Part shown: piece by piece, positions 11,301 to 25,916 of the stretch
How the letters are laid out: each line of letters starts with the position of its first letter
How positions within the stretch are numbered: position 1 is the stretch's first letter
Assembly (NCBI RefSeq): GCF_026210795.1
Contig: NC_089432.1
Span: 5,332,001-5,396,000 of the forward strand
Direction: 5' to 3'
DNA length: 64,000 bases
DNA from: Rhizophagus irregularis
Taxonomy: Eukaryota > Glomeromycota > Glomeromycetes > Glomerales > Glomeraceae
Program-made: the position numbers and the translations under genes
Notes under the pieces: model-generated
Database searches by the model: none
What the model saw: only the letters and a program-made list of their open reading frames with translations
What the model was told of the DNA's origin: nothing

Positions 11301-14300
11301 CGAATCTTTTTATGGAGGATCAAGGAAGGAAATCACAAATAATCAAAATAATCAAAGTTCGTATAGAGATAATAATAAAGACTACTACAACAGTAATAAT
11401 CAAGAAAAAAATCGGAAACCAGATAATAGTAGTTCTATATGGCCTGGCGTGATTAATAGATGGATGCCTGGTAGTAATAAGGACGAGAATGAGATCAAAG
11501 TTATTTTCCATGTTCATTTTCCGGAAGGTATTGATAAAGTTGGAAACCCCGTAGTTCTTGGTAATGTAAAAGAATTAGGATCTTGGAAAAGCCCTATTGT
11601 AAAACTTATTCCACAAAATCGAACATATTGGCGATCCGACCAAATTGTTATTTCATTATCTTCTGTAGTTGAAGAAATTCAATATAAGTATGCCATTCAC
11701 ATACCTAAATCCATATTTCGTGGAAGAGAAGAAAGAATTGTATTTGAAGGAAGTAGTAATAGAGATGATCGCATGTTGAATATTGGAAATAATCAATTTG
11801 ATATATTCATAAGCAATAATCAATTACCTCGTTTATATCCTAATACTATACGTGATTTTGCTTTTGTGGGTTACATTTATAATTCTATAAAAGCTGACAA
11901 CCTTAAAGCTAAAGTTATGGAATACCAACATTTATTAACTCTTCATCATGATTTTACGATCCGTGCATCAAACCTCGATTTCATTGTCGATCGCATTGAT
12001 AATAGACTAAACAAAGAAAAACGTCTTTTCTTATGTTTTCTCTTAGGACAATATACTTCAAGGAAACAAGGCACATTCTATGAGCTACAAAATAACTTTC
12101 AATCTGGGTTGTTGCTTGATGCACTCGATGAATATAATCGAGATATTTTACCTTCAAACACTAAAAACCAGATGTATAGTGCCATTTTAACTTTAGTTCA
12201 GCATAATGCTTTTCGGATGCAATTTAATTGGGTCCTTATTTTTACAATTGCGTCAGAAGTTGATTCCAATTTTGATTTCATTGATTATTTAAAAAATTTA
12301 AAATATTCTGATGACAAATTATTAGCAAACTTCATTAAAGCAATTAAAATGATCAGACCTTATATTGATGGCATTGAAGCTGAATCTTATATTAAGATTG
12401 CAAAGGTAATTTTTAATATAATTATTGTTTTCTGATTTCTGATTAGTCTTTTTTTTTAAAGAAAAAAATTTATCTTTTTGTAGTGGTTAATTCAATTATG
12501 CCATAATATGGATTACCTTATTGTACTTTGGAATGATATTCTCTTACATAACAACGAACTTGACAAAGTCATTTTTAAGTGTTTTATTGAACGAATTCGA
12601 GAAAGTATCTCTCGTGATGATGCTGTTACCTTAGAATACCATTTTAAAAGACTCCCAAGAGATTATCGATATGATGTGTCCGAAGTTTTCCGGTCCCACA
12701 TATTACAATTACTTAAAGGTTCGAATAGAGATTGGACCGAGAAAAATATCACTGCTATTAAAAACCTCCTTCAAGAAGATAGTCTAAATTGGGGCAAAGA
12801 GGAAATTATTCAATCATTAGATTTAATATCTCAATCTAATACTTTGGAATTATTAAACATATTTCCTGTAATTTTAGATGATTGGTTTAATGGTAATTTT
12901 TCCGACACTAAAGAAAAAAAGATACCAAAAATATGCATGACTTGGTTTAAAAATCTTTTAATTAAAATTGACACGGGTACAAGCGCAAGAAATAGAAAAG
13001 AAAATAACATTGTGCTTTCAGTATTTTTACATTTAGAACGCATACACCCTTTGCTTGGTCATCGAAAAAATGTTTGGCAAAGTTTAACAACCATTGCTAT
13101 TGATAGAGTTAGAGTATGCTCGGAACCCCAAATATTTGGCGCGACAAAGTTTATAATTAAGATGAAAGAACAAGCTATTCAAGTATTATTTTTAGATTTG
13201 ATAAAAGAAATGCTAAGTAAGGCCGTTCAACAAATTAATGATCAACTAATAAATAAAATTTATATAATATGTGATTGCAATAAAAAGACTTTGGAAGTCC
13301 CAAACACGTAAGTTCTTTAAAAAATTTTATCTTTTTGTTAAATACAATTTACTTATATGTAAATATGTATATATATTTATTTATTAATTTATAATTATTA
13401 GGGTGAGCGAGGAAATTTTGTATCATATCATTACTAGATTACAAAACCAATCATCCGCATCTGATCCTTCAGAACATCATTTAAATATTCTAAGAGCAAG
13501 TCAATTTTGGAGCATTATATTACGTGCTACTGGAAATGTTACAAAACTTCATTCAAATCCGTTTGTTCAACGTGTTAAAAAGTCTATCAATGAACTTGGC
13601 GGATTACTTCGTGAAAAGAAGATTGATATACAATTGTTACAACAACTCTTAGAGTTTTCTGATGAAAAATTATTTCAACACTTCGATGCAGCTGTTTCTA
13701 AAAAGAAAGCCATAGTTGATGTGATTGTATCTCGAGATGAAATTGCAGAACTTAGAAAACTTTGTGGCAACTTTCAACTTCAACTTGATATACTTTTCAA
13801 ATTTTATAACGAATTTTGTCCAGTTTCTCAAGTAACCGATGTGGATGATTACATTCAAGACGTAAAGAAACATATGGCAAGTTCAAATAACGTGTTTTTG
13901 AGAGAAGTGTTATCACCAGATTATTGGGCGTTCCATGAAAAAACTTTGATCATTTCAAGACATTGCTACAAATATATTAAATCTCGATCTTTTCGAAATA
14001 TCTTTGAAGATTGTATCAAGAAAGACACTGCTGCAACAAATGTAGACTACATAGCGCAAAAATTAATACCAGCTGTTTTCAAAGAATACAATACTTACTG
14101 TGAACAATTTAAGAAATGGGAAAAACTCGAAGTTTCATATGCATCTTTGTTCTGGCATAATGTTACAGATGTTAACATGGAACTTGATTTAATGGATTAT
14201 AAAGGCTATAAAAACCAAGAGTTTCTACAAACAATTAACCATCTTTCAAAAATTCCTCATTGGATTAACCGACTTGAGGAGTTAGACATAGTTGTAAAAC

Positions 14301-17300
14301 TTTTTAAAATAGCACATGATAAAGATGATTGGTTAATTAAATCACTTAAAATTTTGAGTGACGGACATATGAAACTTAATCAAATTAATGATTTTTTTAA
14401 TTATCTTAATAACAATATTTCTAATGTTGATCAAGAATGTTGGAAGTTGATAAAAGAGCTATCAAATGCTGATGAATTTATAAGTTTTTTAGAAGAAATT
14501 GTCGAACACGATATTAAAAATTTGATAAATGGTGTGGATGACCATTCGGATGAAAGATTGGTTCAAGAAGATACAGTTTCATCACTTATTCAAGTCAAGC
14601 AAATTTTATTGCCATTTATGAATAAGAATAAAAGAGATGATATCGCTGGTTTTTTAGCTTCACTATCAAATATTATAAAAAAGAATCCTACTTTAGGGGA
14701 AAAGATTGCATTATGTAACAGCTGTCATATGGCGTTACGAAATATGTATAAGAACATTTCAGATCGTGGTGAAGTTACTAAGGAAAAAATCAAAAATGCC
14801 GTACTGAATGGGAGTTATACTTTTGGACGTGATGAAAAAGAAGACAAATGTTTTGTTACATTAAAATATACTTCTAGAACTTTTAAATCAGAGATGTTAA
14901 TGACATATAATATGAATGAAATCTTGGATTTACGTGGACGAGCTCTTTTAATTGCGAAACCTAAGATAAGCGTAATAAACGATAAGGATGATGAAATTTC
15001 AAAAAATATTTTGGATGAATTTACTGTTCAAGTCGATATTGCACAAGAAATAATTAACGTAGTGTCCGTGTTAATGCAATTGGGACATTTTGATTATAGA
15101 AGGTTCGAAAATGAATTAATGGGAACAGATAGAATGAAAGATTATTTAAAATTCTTAAAGAATGAGCTCAAAAACTGGTAAATATATTATTTTCCCTTCC
15201 TTCAGAGCGTGATATATAAATGAAAGATTATAACATACTTCATTTTTTACCAATTGCAGGCAAACTATAGTTGATCACGCACAAGAACAGTGTTATTATT
15301 TAACATTCTTCCCTGCTCGTCATATTTTGGCATTCCATGATTATTTCACATCGGAAAAACTAGATGAAGAAAATGAAGAAGAATGTAAAACATTGGTTAG
15401 ATTTGTGAACAACAAAGCTAAATTACCATTTCGAAAAGATGTTCAAGGAATTTCACGTGGATCTAAAGATTATCGCAAGATTCTTTGTGAGATTGGAAAT
15501 GAATTAGAAAAAATTTTTAAAAAAATTCCAAAACAATCGCGCGGAGGACTTAAAGCTGTTGGAACTACCGGACAACGCGCAACGTTGGATATAGTTAAAA
15601 AGGGTAAATTATTTATTGCTGCTTGTGCTGACAAAACAAGAGTTCCAAACATTATTATGTCATTATATGCCAATAATGGAAATTATCCAGAACCGTGGCA
15701 ACTCTTAATATGTACTACTTCAACTACTATGGAGGAATTAACTATCTTCATAAAAAGAAGTTTCTTTGCATCAAAAAATGGATATGAAAATCACTTATTT
15801 TGTATTGCAAATTTAGAATTATTAGACTTTGAATTACAATATGATTTAGTTAATCAAATTAGATCAATGCGAGATCAAAAAGATTTTCTTCTAGCGCTTA
15901 TTTGTTACAGAGAAAATGGAATTCATCATCACATTTTAGATCAATTTTCTTCAGATGTCGTTGAAACCAACGGATTAAATAATGTAGCTATGAGAGGAAT
16001 TTATAAGGAATTGTGTAAAAATGTTATATGTATTTCTTCCGACTTATCGGGACAAGGCAAAACTGAATGGATTAAAGAGGATAGTTTCAATAAAAAGAGA
16101 TTCCCACGTAGCTTTTTAATAAGTGATGATATGGAATTTGGCAGACTTGTACGCCAATTTAAAGAATGTAAACTCCGACCTGCAGAAAGTTTACATATCA
16201 ATATAGTATCATCTAACTTTCCTGGAGACGTCAATATGTTTTTATTTGAATTATTAACTTTGGGTATAGTCTCTACTAATGTTAATATAGCTTGCCTACC
16301 GCTTTCAGAAACACCTACGTATATATTTATCGAAATAGCTTCAACTACTGAACAATATTTACTTAATTCTCTTCCTATGGCAGGATATTTATTGTCCAAG
16401 CATTTAACTTGGGATATTAAAAGTTTGAAAATCTCTCAAGATATTACTAGTCCAATTCAGGTTACTTGTAATTATTTGAATTTATTAGATCTTAATGAGA
16501 TAGATACAAAAGAGATCCTTTTTCGGACGGATGATGCAATTAAAGAACCGTTACCAGTGGAACGTTGTCAAAACCTTATTGAGAAATATTTCTTTAACGA
16601 AAACAACAAAGACATTTCCTCATTTAGATTTGTTGAAATATTTGTTAATGTTCTAGCAGATCAATTAGTTCGATTTTCATCAAGTTTATTCTTTACAGTA
16701 GATAATCTGAGATTAATGGTAAAAGAAACTACTAATATTAGAAAACTTATATTAAAAACCTTAATGGATGGTTCAAAAGATTTTGCAACTAGATCTATTA
16801 AAACAAGAGAGGCACAATTGGAATCTACAAATACTGAAGATGAAAACGCTCGTCTTGGTACAATTGTTCAATGGGACGACTCAAATCATCTTATAGTATT
16901 TTTCAATTCTCAAACTCCCGATACAATATCTGCCTTATATCGTGACAGAACTAAAGTTCACGAAAATGTTAAGACTTTATTAAAAAGTCAAGTAATTGGA
17001 GATAGAACAAAGTGGGAATTAGATGATTACAATTCGATGTCTACGGATGCTCTTCTTGTGAAGTTAGAATATTTAGCGCGAAGGTCGACGGAAAAATTAA
17101 ATATTTCTGAATACGCTTTATCTGGTGATAACCTAATAAAGATGGCCTTAATTCTTTTAAGAGCACGTGCGAATATTCCAGTTATAGTTTGTGGTGAAGC
17201 AGGTTGTGGAAAGGTGATTTTTTTTATTATAATTGTTATTTTCATTATCATTATTTTTTTTTAAAAAAAAATTTTTATATCTCTTATAGACAAGTTTGAT

Positions 17301-20300
17301 TGCCTACTTGGCTTTGATGGTTGAAGTTCAATTCCAGTCTCTTAACCTTCATGCCGGAATTGATGAAAAAACTATTATGATGTTTATGGATGATTCTTTG
17401 GAAAAAGCAGAAAAAGGCGAGATTTGGCTATTCTTTGATGAGATCAATACTTGCAATTATATAGGTCTACTCTCTGATTTAATATCTCATCGAATGCTTA
17501 ATGGAAAATTAATACACCCAAATATTCGTTTATTCTCCGCCTGCAATCCATATCGCCTTCGTACAAAAACCCAAAGTGAGGCTGGTTTAACAAATAGGGT
17601 TAAAAAATTTGAAGAACGAAGTAATCTTGTTTATCAAGTCAAACCACTTCCTGATCAAATTTTAGATTATGTTTGGGACTATGGTATTCTAAAACCAAAA
17701 GATGAATATAGATATATTCAAATTATGGTAGAAAAAGAACTGAAAAATTTAGCACATCCCGTATTTGCGGAACTTTTATTTGCTTCACAAAATTTTATTC
17801 GAAAAGTTGAAGAACCATATAGTGTGAGTCTACGTGATGTCAAGCGAGCTATAAAATTGGTGATATTCTTTTATAAATCTCTTCATAATCGTCCTGCTTA
17901 CAGATATGGACATGTATATCCACCGCCTGGAAATCCAACCATATTGATTAGATCTTATGTTCTAGCACTTAGCCTTTGTTATCATTCTCGGTTATATGAA
18001 CAAGATTTACGTAGACAATATCGTTATGAAATGGGACAAATATTACACAATCACAACGCATTTGTAGGAGAAAATATGTTTTCTAAAATTATTCGTGAAG
18101 AACAAGAAGATTATATTAAGAGGATGCGATGTCCACCTAATACAGCATATAACGAAGCTTTATTAGAAAATGTTTTAGTTATGATCGTATGCATCTTGAC
18201 AAAAATCCCTCTGTTCCTTATTGGAGCACCAGGCTCTTCAAAATCTTTAGCAATTCGTCTTATAAGCTCAAATTTACGTGGAGCCGATTCATATGATAAA
18301 TATTTTAGAAATTTACCACAGATTTATTTAATTCCACATCAAGGTTCTTCATCTTCAACTTCTGATGGTATTATCAAAGTTTTTGATAAGGCGAATAGGT
18401 TTCAGGAAACAACTTCCACTCAATTTCCTGTTATAAGTGTTGTTTTACTTGATGAAGGTAGTTTCATTTATATTTAATATATTACTAAGTTTTTCGCATT
18501 ATTATTATTTATAATATTTTCTGTCTATCATAATTTTTCTTTTTCTTTTATATGTCATTCTAAAGTTGGTTTAGCTGAAACAAGTCCTTACAATCCGTTA
18601 AAAGTACTTCACTCCTTGCTTGAACCAAGTTATCCAGCTACAGGGCCAACTGTTTCAGTGATAGGAATATCTAATTGGCGCTTAGATAACAGTAAAAGTA
18701 GTCGTGCACTACTTGTTCAGAGGTACATCTAAATAACAATCATTGTATAATTTACAATTTCACTATGTAGTATGTACACTTATATTTTCTTACGTTTTTT
18801 GCAGACCACAATTTGATTTGGATGATTTAGTTGATACAGCTGAACGTTTATTAAATAAAAGAGTTGTCAGATCTCAAAGAGGGGCTTTAAGACCTTTAGC
18901 TAAAGCATATTTGAATTACGAAAAACATGGACAATCTTTGCCTAATTTCCACGGTCTTCGTGATTATTATGCGTTGGTTAAGCGACTTTCATTATGTGAA
19001 ATGACTCCAGAGAATATTCAAATGGCATTATCCCGTAATTTTGGAGGAACAGAGAATCATGTCAAATTATGCGAACTTTATTTTGGATATGTTTTGAAAA
19101 TGTTTAATAATCATAAACCATGGTTATATAAACAAATTCCAATTGAACAATTAATTACTTCAAATTTAGATGATTCTGATGCACGTCACTTAATGGTTAT
19201 CGGTAAAAGTGATTCAATTGTGAATTTGTTGACTTATCAGTTAAGAATGAGAGACTTGGATCCTGTTGTTATTTTAGGATCTCAATTTCCCGATGATCGG
19301 GATGATTATTATTATAGTGTTTTGAGGAGAATCATGGTAACAATTTATAAGAAATATTCTTTCTTTTACCCACATTATGTATAAAACTAATTTTATGATT
19401 TTAGATGTGCGTTGAAACAGGTAGACCATTGATTCTAACAGACTTGGAAATAATTTATGGTGATTCTTTTATTTGTTATCTTAAGTATAATAATTATTTA
19501 TATTAAATGATTTTTTATATTTCAATAGGGAGTCTTTATGATTTATGGAATCAAAATTACATCGTTGTGGGAAGTAAAGATAATGTCAAATACTTTACAA
19601 GAGTTGCACTTGGAGCATATGCTAATCCTATGCTGTAAGCGAATTAATTCATTAAATTTATCGTATATATTGATTATTTTATTTTAAAGTATTTTAAATA
19701 ATAATAATGAATTTTAGTTACGTTTCGCCGAATTTTAAATGTATTCTTGTCATGGATGAGAAGAACATGGCTTCAGCTGATCCTCCACTTCTTAATCGGT
19801 TTGAAAAGCAAAAAATGTCAATTAATGACACTCTTAATAATAAACAAAAATTACTTGTTGAAAATTTAGGTGATTGGGTAAGAAAAATGTCGACTCTGAT
19901 TGGAGTTAATCCAATAACTCAATTACGTAATAAATTCACCCAGAAGAATCTATTCATTGGATTTGATAAAGATGAAACCTTACAAAGTTTAATTATTGAC
20001 ATCACAAAGAATAATCCAGAAGCAGATAATGATGAAATTTTAGAAAAATGCAAGGAATGTTTAATTGCAACAGCATCTTCTGACGGAGTTGTAAGAGCCG
20101 AACAATCAGCTTTAGAAAGAGATGAAGTTGATCGATGGAAACAGATTTATTTCCACAAACAGCATCACAATAGTCTTTATGATTATTTTGCTAATCAAGA
20201 AGATGCGTTATCAGATCCTAATGGACATTTAGTGATTATAAATACATTTTCTAATATCAATACGGATGTTAAGTCTTGTTTACAAGAACTTGCAAGTTGT

Positions 20301-23300
20301 CAAGTAGATAAATTGTCGATTTTCAAAACTGAAGCTCAACTTTCAAATCGGGTAAGTCAAAGCAATGATTTAATAAGTTAATACATGCTTTCTTAGGTAA
20401 CTTATTACAACTCCATACTTATAGGTAAAACACTTCTGGTCAGAATCAACCGATCAAATGTTGATTCTTCAATGTGACTTAACTACCGTTAATACTGGAT
20501 GTATTAAACTAGCCAAATTCATTATTGAGCAATTTCGAAATGAATATATATCAAAGAGAGATCAAATGGAGCGGGATATGCCTACGAAGCATGCATGTAT
20601 CATTCTTCATATTCATCGAGATCAGGAATCCACTTTTACATCTTTTAATTTCATGTGCGGTTGGAAACAAATGACTATTGAAACATTATCAGGAAGTGAC
20701 GTTCCTACATCAGGTCTCCTAGATGGATCTTTAACTCGTATTGTTAATTCTACTTATCCATTCGAGAAAATTTTACAACAAGAACTCTTATGGTGTTTAT
20801 CATGTATGAAATATCCATCGAACGACAAGTCAATCAATCATATAAAGTAAGCGACATTATTTATTTGTATGATATTTAATAATTGCATTTATTAAGAATT
20901 TTTTTTTTTCCGCATTAAATTATTTTTTAGGACATTAAACGAAAAAATTCTAAAACATCCAATATTTATTGAATGTTTGAAAAAGAGAGTCCTTGAATGG
21001 GCTGAAGAGAATTCTACAAGTGACTGGCAATATAAGATAGCATCAAATAAACAAAATTTATATCCATACCCTTCATTTTCTGCAGCACTACAAGCTCACG
21101 TTAGAACACTTTTTAGAACACCGATAGCGCGGATTTTATGCGCTTTAGAAAGATTATCGGCGATAAAAACATTTTTCTATGTTTCTGATCAAACAAAGTC
21201 AAAAAAAGGAAACTATGAGAAGTTACTTAAGTTTTGGGAACAAATTTATGTAGACGAGAAAATAATAAAAATTGAAGATATACAAAATCCAAAACCTGAT
21301 GGATATAATATGCCGGCAGGAAGTTTGCTCGATCTTGAATTTCCTTTTTCATTTTATTATATGAAACAAATTGATAGTTTTAAAAGACATTATGAAGAAG
21401 AAATATCGATGTTACAAAAGGATGATGATAAAATTGATGACGAAACCAATGAACTTTATGATGACGTAATCGAGGATCATTTAAAAGATTTTAAAAATAA
21501 TCTTCTTACGTCGATTCCGCAATTAAAAAATTCACCTCTCGAATGGGAATGGGCTTCGGAGCTATATTTTAATGACTTTGTTACTGTTATTGCGTCAAAA
21601 GATGGTGAGACAAAAAATAGAAAAATGTTAGCATTAATCTTAAAGTTACTCATTGGTGCCGATAAAATGCGCCAACCAATTTTCCTACACGCATATTGGT
21701 GGAAAAATGCTAACGAAGTTTTGGCTCAATTGCAATTAGCTCAAATGTCTCCAATAATTATTAAAAATATTGAAAAACAAGGAAATTCTATTGTAAGGGG
21801 AAGTATAGAAAAATATCTAGTTAAAGAAGTGACAAAACTAATGTTACAGCGAATTTGTGGAAATTTTGAAGTCGCAGAAAATGCTCATTTGATCGATAAA
21901 TGGCAGCATGATGTAACAAAAGTATTATCTCTTGTTAATAAGATAACACGAGCAAAGAATTTACCGGATCTTCAGTTGTTACGTATTATAAACGATCTAG
22001 TTGCAACGAAGACAATTCCTTTAGAAAGTATTAGAGAAATTGTTCAACTTGGATTAAGTTCAGACGAGCAAGAAGTTCTTTCCGAGGAATTTATCAACAC
22101 TGTAATTGATAAGCTAGATAAACTAGAACAAAATGAGAAAAATATAATTCCAAAAAGATCATTTATCATGAGATGCCTTGCATTGATTCCTATCGAATCA
22201 GATGTACTTCTAAGTTTTTATAAGAAGTTATTCTCGAATGAACCTTTTCCATTAATGGGTGCAATCATTGAGAGGGTATTTATTAAAGAAGACTTAGAAA
22301 ATCAGGATATATTCTTTACAACACTTACAGATTTCGATGAAGCTATGAGGCAATCTACCCGGTTAAATATTATTAATGAATGTTTAGGAGATTTAAATAC
22401 AAACATGACTACTTTATGTTGTGATACCATTGAACAAAGCTTTTTTATGAATGAGAAATTGGAAAATTTAGCGGCTTATTGTGGATCGGCTCTTGAAGCT
22501 TTATATAAACAAGGAAGGCCATCATTACAAAAAATAGTCTCTATTGCGTTGCTTAAAGAATTCGTTCGTCGATTCTGGGATAGTTTTCTTCCGAAAAATA
22601 AAAATAACCCCATTGTATATGATAAGGCAGAGGAAAACAATTTTGATAATGAAATAATTAATCAAATCAACAATATTTTGACTTTTTCTCATCCTTTGAT
22701 TCATTCTCTCAAAATTTACTTTTTAAGAGATTTATTTCGGAGAGGTTTTTCAATTGATGACATTAGACGATTTTGCGAAGCTCAAAAAAATGTTTTGCCG
22801 TGGCTTAGAACTTTCAATTGGGAAGATACTAAAGAAAATCGTTTATCTGATAATCCATATTGTAATTTACCCGAATATAATGAAGCAGAAAACAGCTTTA
22901 TGGCCCTCTATAGTATAGGAAATAAGGCACCTTTCCAAACATATATCCAACAAATGAAGCAGAATATGACTTTGACAACAAAATTATCTTTAATGGGGCT
23001 CCTCTTTGTACGTCTTCATGCATTAAGAGCTTCAAGAGAATGGCGACATTCAGAAGTGCAATCGGCTGATTTCTTGACCAAAGAGATTACTGGAATGAAC
23101 TTATCGAATTCATTTAAAACAATTGCAACAAATATCCTATCGAATAAACAACCTTTACTCCAAATTATCAATCCGGAAATTAATAATACCGATTTGATAT
23201 TAAAATCCGTTATTGCACATATTATCGCATTTCATGCATCGATTGAGCCGAATTCATCTCAACTTGCAATGTATTTACACAATTTACAAGATTGTCAGAA

Positions 23301-25916
23301 TAAGTTTATTTTAACGTGCATGTCAGATATGGAATCAGTATTGTTAAATGCTATTAATGAAAAGGTTACAAGATATGTCTGTAAATGCGGTTTTAAATAC
23401 TTTGTCGCAAATTGTGGCAATGTGGTCCATGCTAGTAAATGTCCAAACTGTGGAAATACAATTGGAGGAAATGCCTATAATCAACCAGCAGCGGGTAATA
23501 CTAGGCTTGATGTTGCACCAGGTGGTCAAGCATCAAATGATCAAGTAGGATATATTGGCGAACTAGTTAATCAAGATTTAGGTCATTCCGTCAGATCTTT
23601 TCCACCTACAACATACCGTATGCTACACTTGATTATTCACGCCCTTATTGGAGCGTCTTCACCTCAACCTGCCCTTGTCTTCCTTCAAAAAAATAATAAT
23701 ATCGCTACAGATTCTGAAAAATATTGTATGGACCATATTCGAAATGATTGGGAAGTTCTCAAGAAACTTCTTAACTGTTCAGATGTGGTATTTAGAAAAA
23801 TTGTTTTTGTTATTTTTTAGACTAATTTGAAATAAAATTATTAACTAATAAATTTTATAATTTTTATTCAGAATTTGGCGTTAATATTCCATTCATTGAT
23901 TTCTTTGATGATGGAAAATCCTCCCTTACCGAATCAACAGACAAATACATCTGCTGAACGCATGAATTGGGAAACCGTATTCCATAATAATTATGTTACA
24001 CCACAAACTAAAAATGTTAACGAAACAGCGGCTAATTATCGTATGAAATTAAACGAAGCTCTAACCAAAAATAAAAAAATTAACTTAATTGAATGTGAAA
24101 TCAATCAGACTTTAGTTATGGATGAACAATATCGAAGTGAGAAGTTACCAAATTTATGGAGAACGATTGGAATAATTAACTTTGATAGTTTTCGCGCTTA
24201 TTATATGAGCGATTTGACAAGGAACAACGATTATCCATTTCTCAATATATTTTTCAAACATTCTAAACAAATAGAATTACTAAAACATCTTTTACCTATT
24301 GTAAAATTCGTTCAAATTTTGAATGCCAAACTTGGATATCAATTAACAAGACAAACGGCAAAAGATATGAATTTCAGACAATTTATAGAAAAAGAATCCA
24401 ATGGTGGTGAAAACGATGAAATTTTCAATAGTTTAAATACCGCTTTTAATGACTTTAAACTTGGTTGGAACACAGTAATGCCTTTTGTTAAACGATATCA
24501 ATGTCATGAACTTCCCAATGATAAACCAACAATGGGTTATAATCTTCCAGTTATTTTTGGCTTATTGGAACAGAAAGATGCAGGAATTTTCCTATGTGCA
24601 ATTTTATATCACTTAATCGAAATACAAAATAGATTCTTACAAGAAGTTATAGAAATTCCACCTGGAACTTGTAAATCTCTCAAGTTTTTAGATGAATTAA
24701 CATTTGATGTCGGACTACCAATTTCAAAAACAAAACCAGTTACACCCAATGGGTATTGCCTTCAATCTATGTATCTTGATCATGCTCGTTCAGGAAATAT
24801 CATTAATTTTGATTGGGATGATGAAATTCTTGCATATAGTCAAAGAAATTTAGCAATTGCAAGAGGAGAAGATATTGTATATGATTTGACAAAAATTGAA
24901 GCGGAATTGGCAAATATTCTAGTTTTCGAAAAAGTTTATATAGAAACTCTACCAGATTCCCAATTATATCTTGAACCTTTTCCGTATCACATGGAGCTAT
25001 TTCAAGGATGTATGAGAATTCTTAGTGATATTAAGAATTTAATAGCTCAAGAGCCAATTCCAATTGAAAAAATGAATTTATTAGGGGTCTCTAGTTTACA
25101 TTATGCTTCAAAATTAAATTTAGATAATGCGTCAGAACTTTTGTCATCATTGGAAATTCTTTTATGCTTTGTCAAACGTACTGCGGCCGGGGATGGAGAA
25201 AAATCCATTAAGGAATTTGTTTTACAATGGATGAAATTATCATCTTTGTATGAACATAGAGGATTTTCTAAAATTTTGGATACTGATTTGCAACTTAAAC
25301 ATTTGGTTTCTTTGTACGAGCTCGTTGAAGAACAAGTTGCCGATATTAAAATTAAATATATTCATGAAAAATATAAGGAAAAACTTTCAGCGGATATGGA
25401 GACGGCAATAATGAAATCATTAGATCTTGAACAGCAAACTACAACGAAAAAAGTTATACCAGCAGAGGCATTCGCTTTGGCTTTAAAACGATTTATGCTA
25501 CGATTCTTAACTTTAGAAAATCAAAAAGAGAAGGAACCATTATATGTTTATTTGCAAGATAGTTCATTAAATTTTTGGCCCTCAACAGTTCCAGAGGAAC
25601 TTATCGATGAATTGTTTCCAGAAAATTTATTGCTGGCTAATACGTATGATGCCTATACGTTTACAATAAACAAGATTGAGGTAAGAAATTTAATAAATAT
25701 GTATTAACTGTTAATATTTAAAATAATTTTAACTTAATAAATTTAATTTGTATTTATAAATTTTTTAAGCAAACGATGAAAAAACAGGCTAATTTTACTA
25801 GAAATATAGTTAATAATCAAACCATCAAGTCACCTAATAATCAAAAGGAACCTACTGCTAGCAAAAGCACACAAAGAAGGTCAAGAAAGATTCTATCAAA
25901 GTATGATGCGATGTAG
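8368..25916 (+). CDS. RNF213/mysterin-like giant AAA+ protein with CBM20 and RZ finger, complete
   Basis: My 14-exon model gives 5492 aa. Exons are 8368-12405, 12484-13307, 13402-15177, 15260-17213, 17290-18457, 18566-18722, 18805-19336, 19405-19459, 19529-19634, 19718-20351, 20425-20846, 20931-23787, 23872-25680 and 25770-25916. All introns are GT-AG with matching phase. Human RNF213 has about 5200 aa. Domains in order are an acidic Asn/Asp/Glu/Lys repeat region (about 30-1000), a CBM20 starch-binding domain (about 1040-1150, VFHVHFP-like start and ELGSWKSP), and a helical stalk. AAA module one has Walker A GEAGCGKT at about 2858 and Walker B LFFDEIN at about 2909, then ACNPYRLR. AAA module two has Walker A GAPGSSKS at about 3174, Walker B VVLLDEVGLAE at about 3253, then ISNWRLD. 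An RZ-type zinc finger lies at about 4700-4735. These motifs match RNF213 AAA3 and AAA4 closely. In animals the protein is an E3 ligase on lipid droplets and pathogen surfaces. I see no RING. Its role in a fungus is unknown. Confidence 0.9.
8580..10020 (+). repeat. Coding repeat family A in the RNF213-like N-terminus
   Basis: Five copies of a unit of about 94 codons are marked by the string P-S-S/T-S/P-G-H-N-R-I-D-K at about 8660, 9030, 9275, 9557 and 9839. The last units have a period of exactly 282 bp and are nearly identical in DNA. A unit contains a DDNDxDDN acidic stretch, the GHNRIDK element, EFTRR and SKSRYVVKNRKKFEISD. It is predicted to be disordered. Confidence 0.8.
10060..11230 (+). 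repeat. Coding repeat family B in the RNF213-like N-terminus
   Basis: Eight copies start with EEQ(I/M)DET at about 10072, 10201, 10330, 10459, 10588, 10786, 10966 and 11155. The first five are spaced exactly 129 bp (43 codons). The last three are longer because of an inserted LPSGRANKKKEREL block and are almost identical in DNA. Each unit carries NQKKLDN and a SSQDENDEY acidic end. The reading frame is kept throughout. Confidence 0.8.

Noticed and set aside
20931-25680. A RING finger expected in an RNF213 homologue
   Set aside because: No C3HC4-like spacing of Cys/His was found in exons 12 and 13. Only the RZ finger has clustered cysteines.
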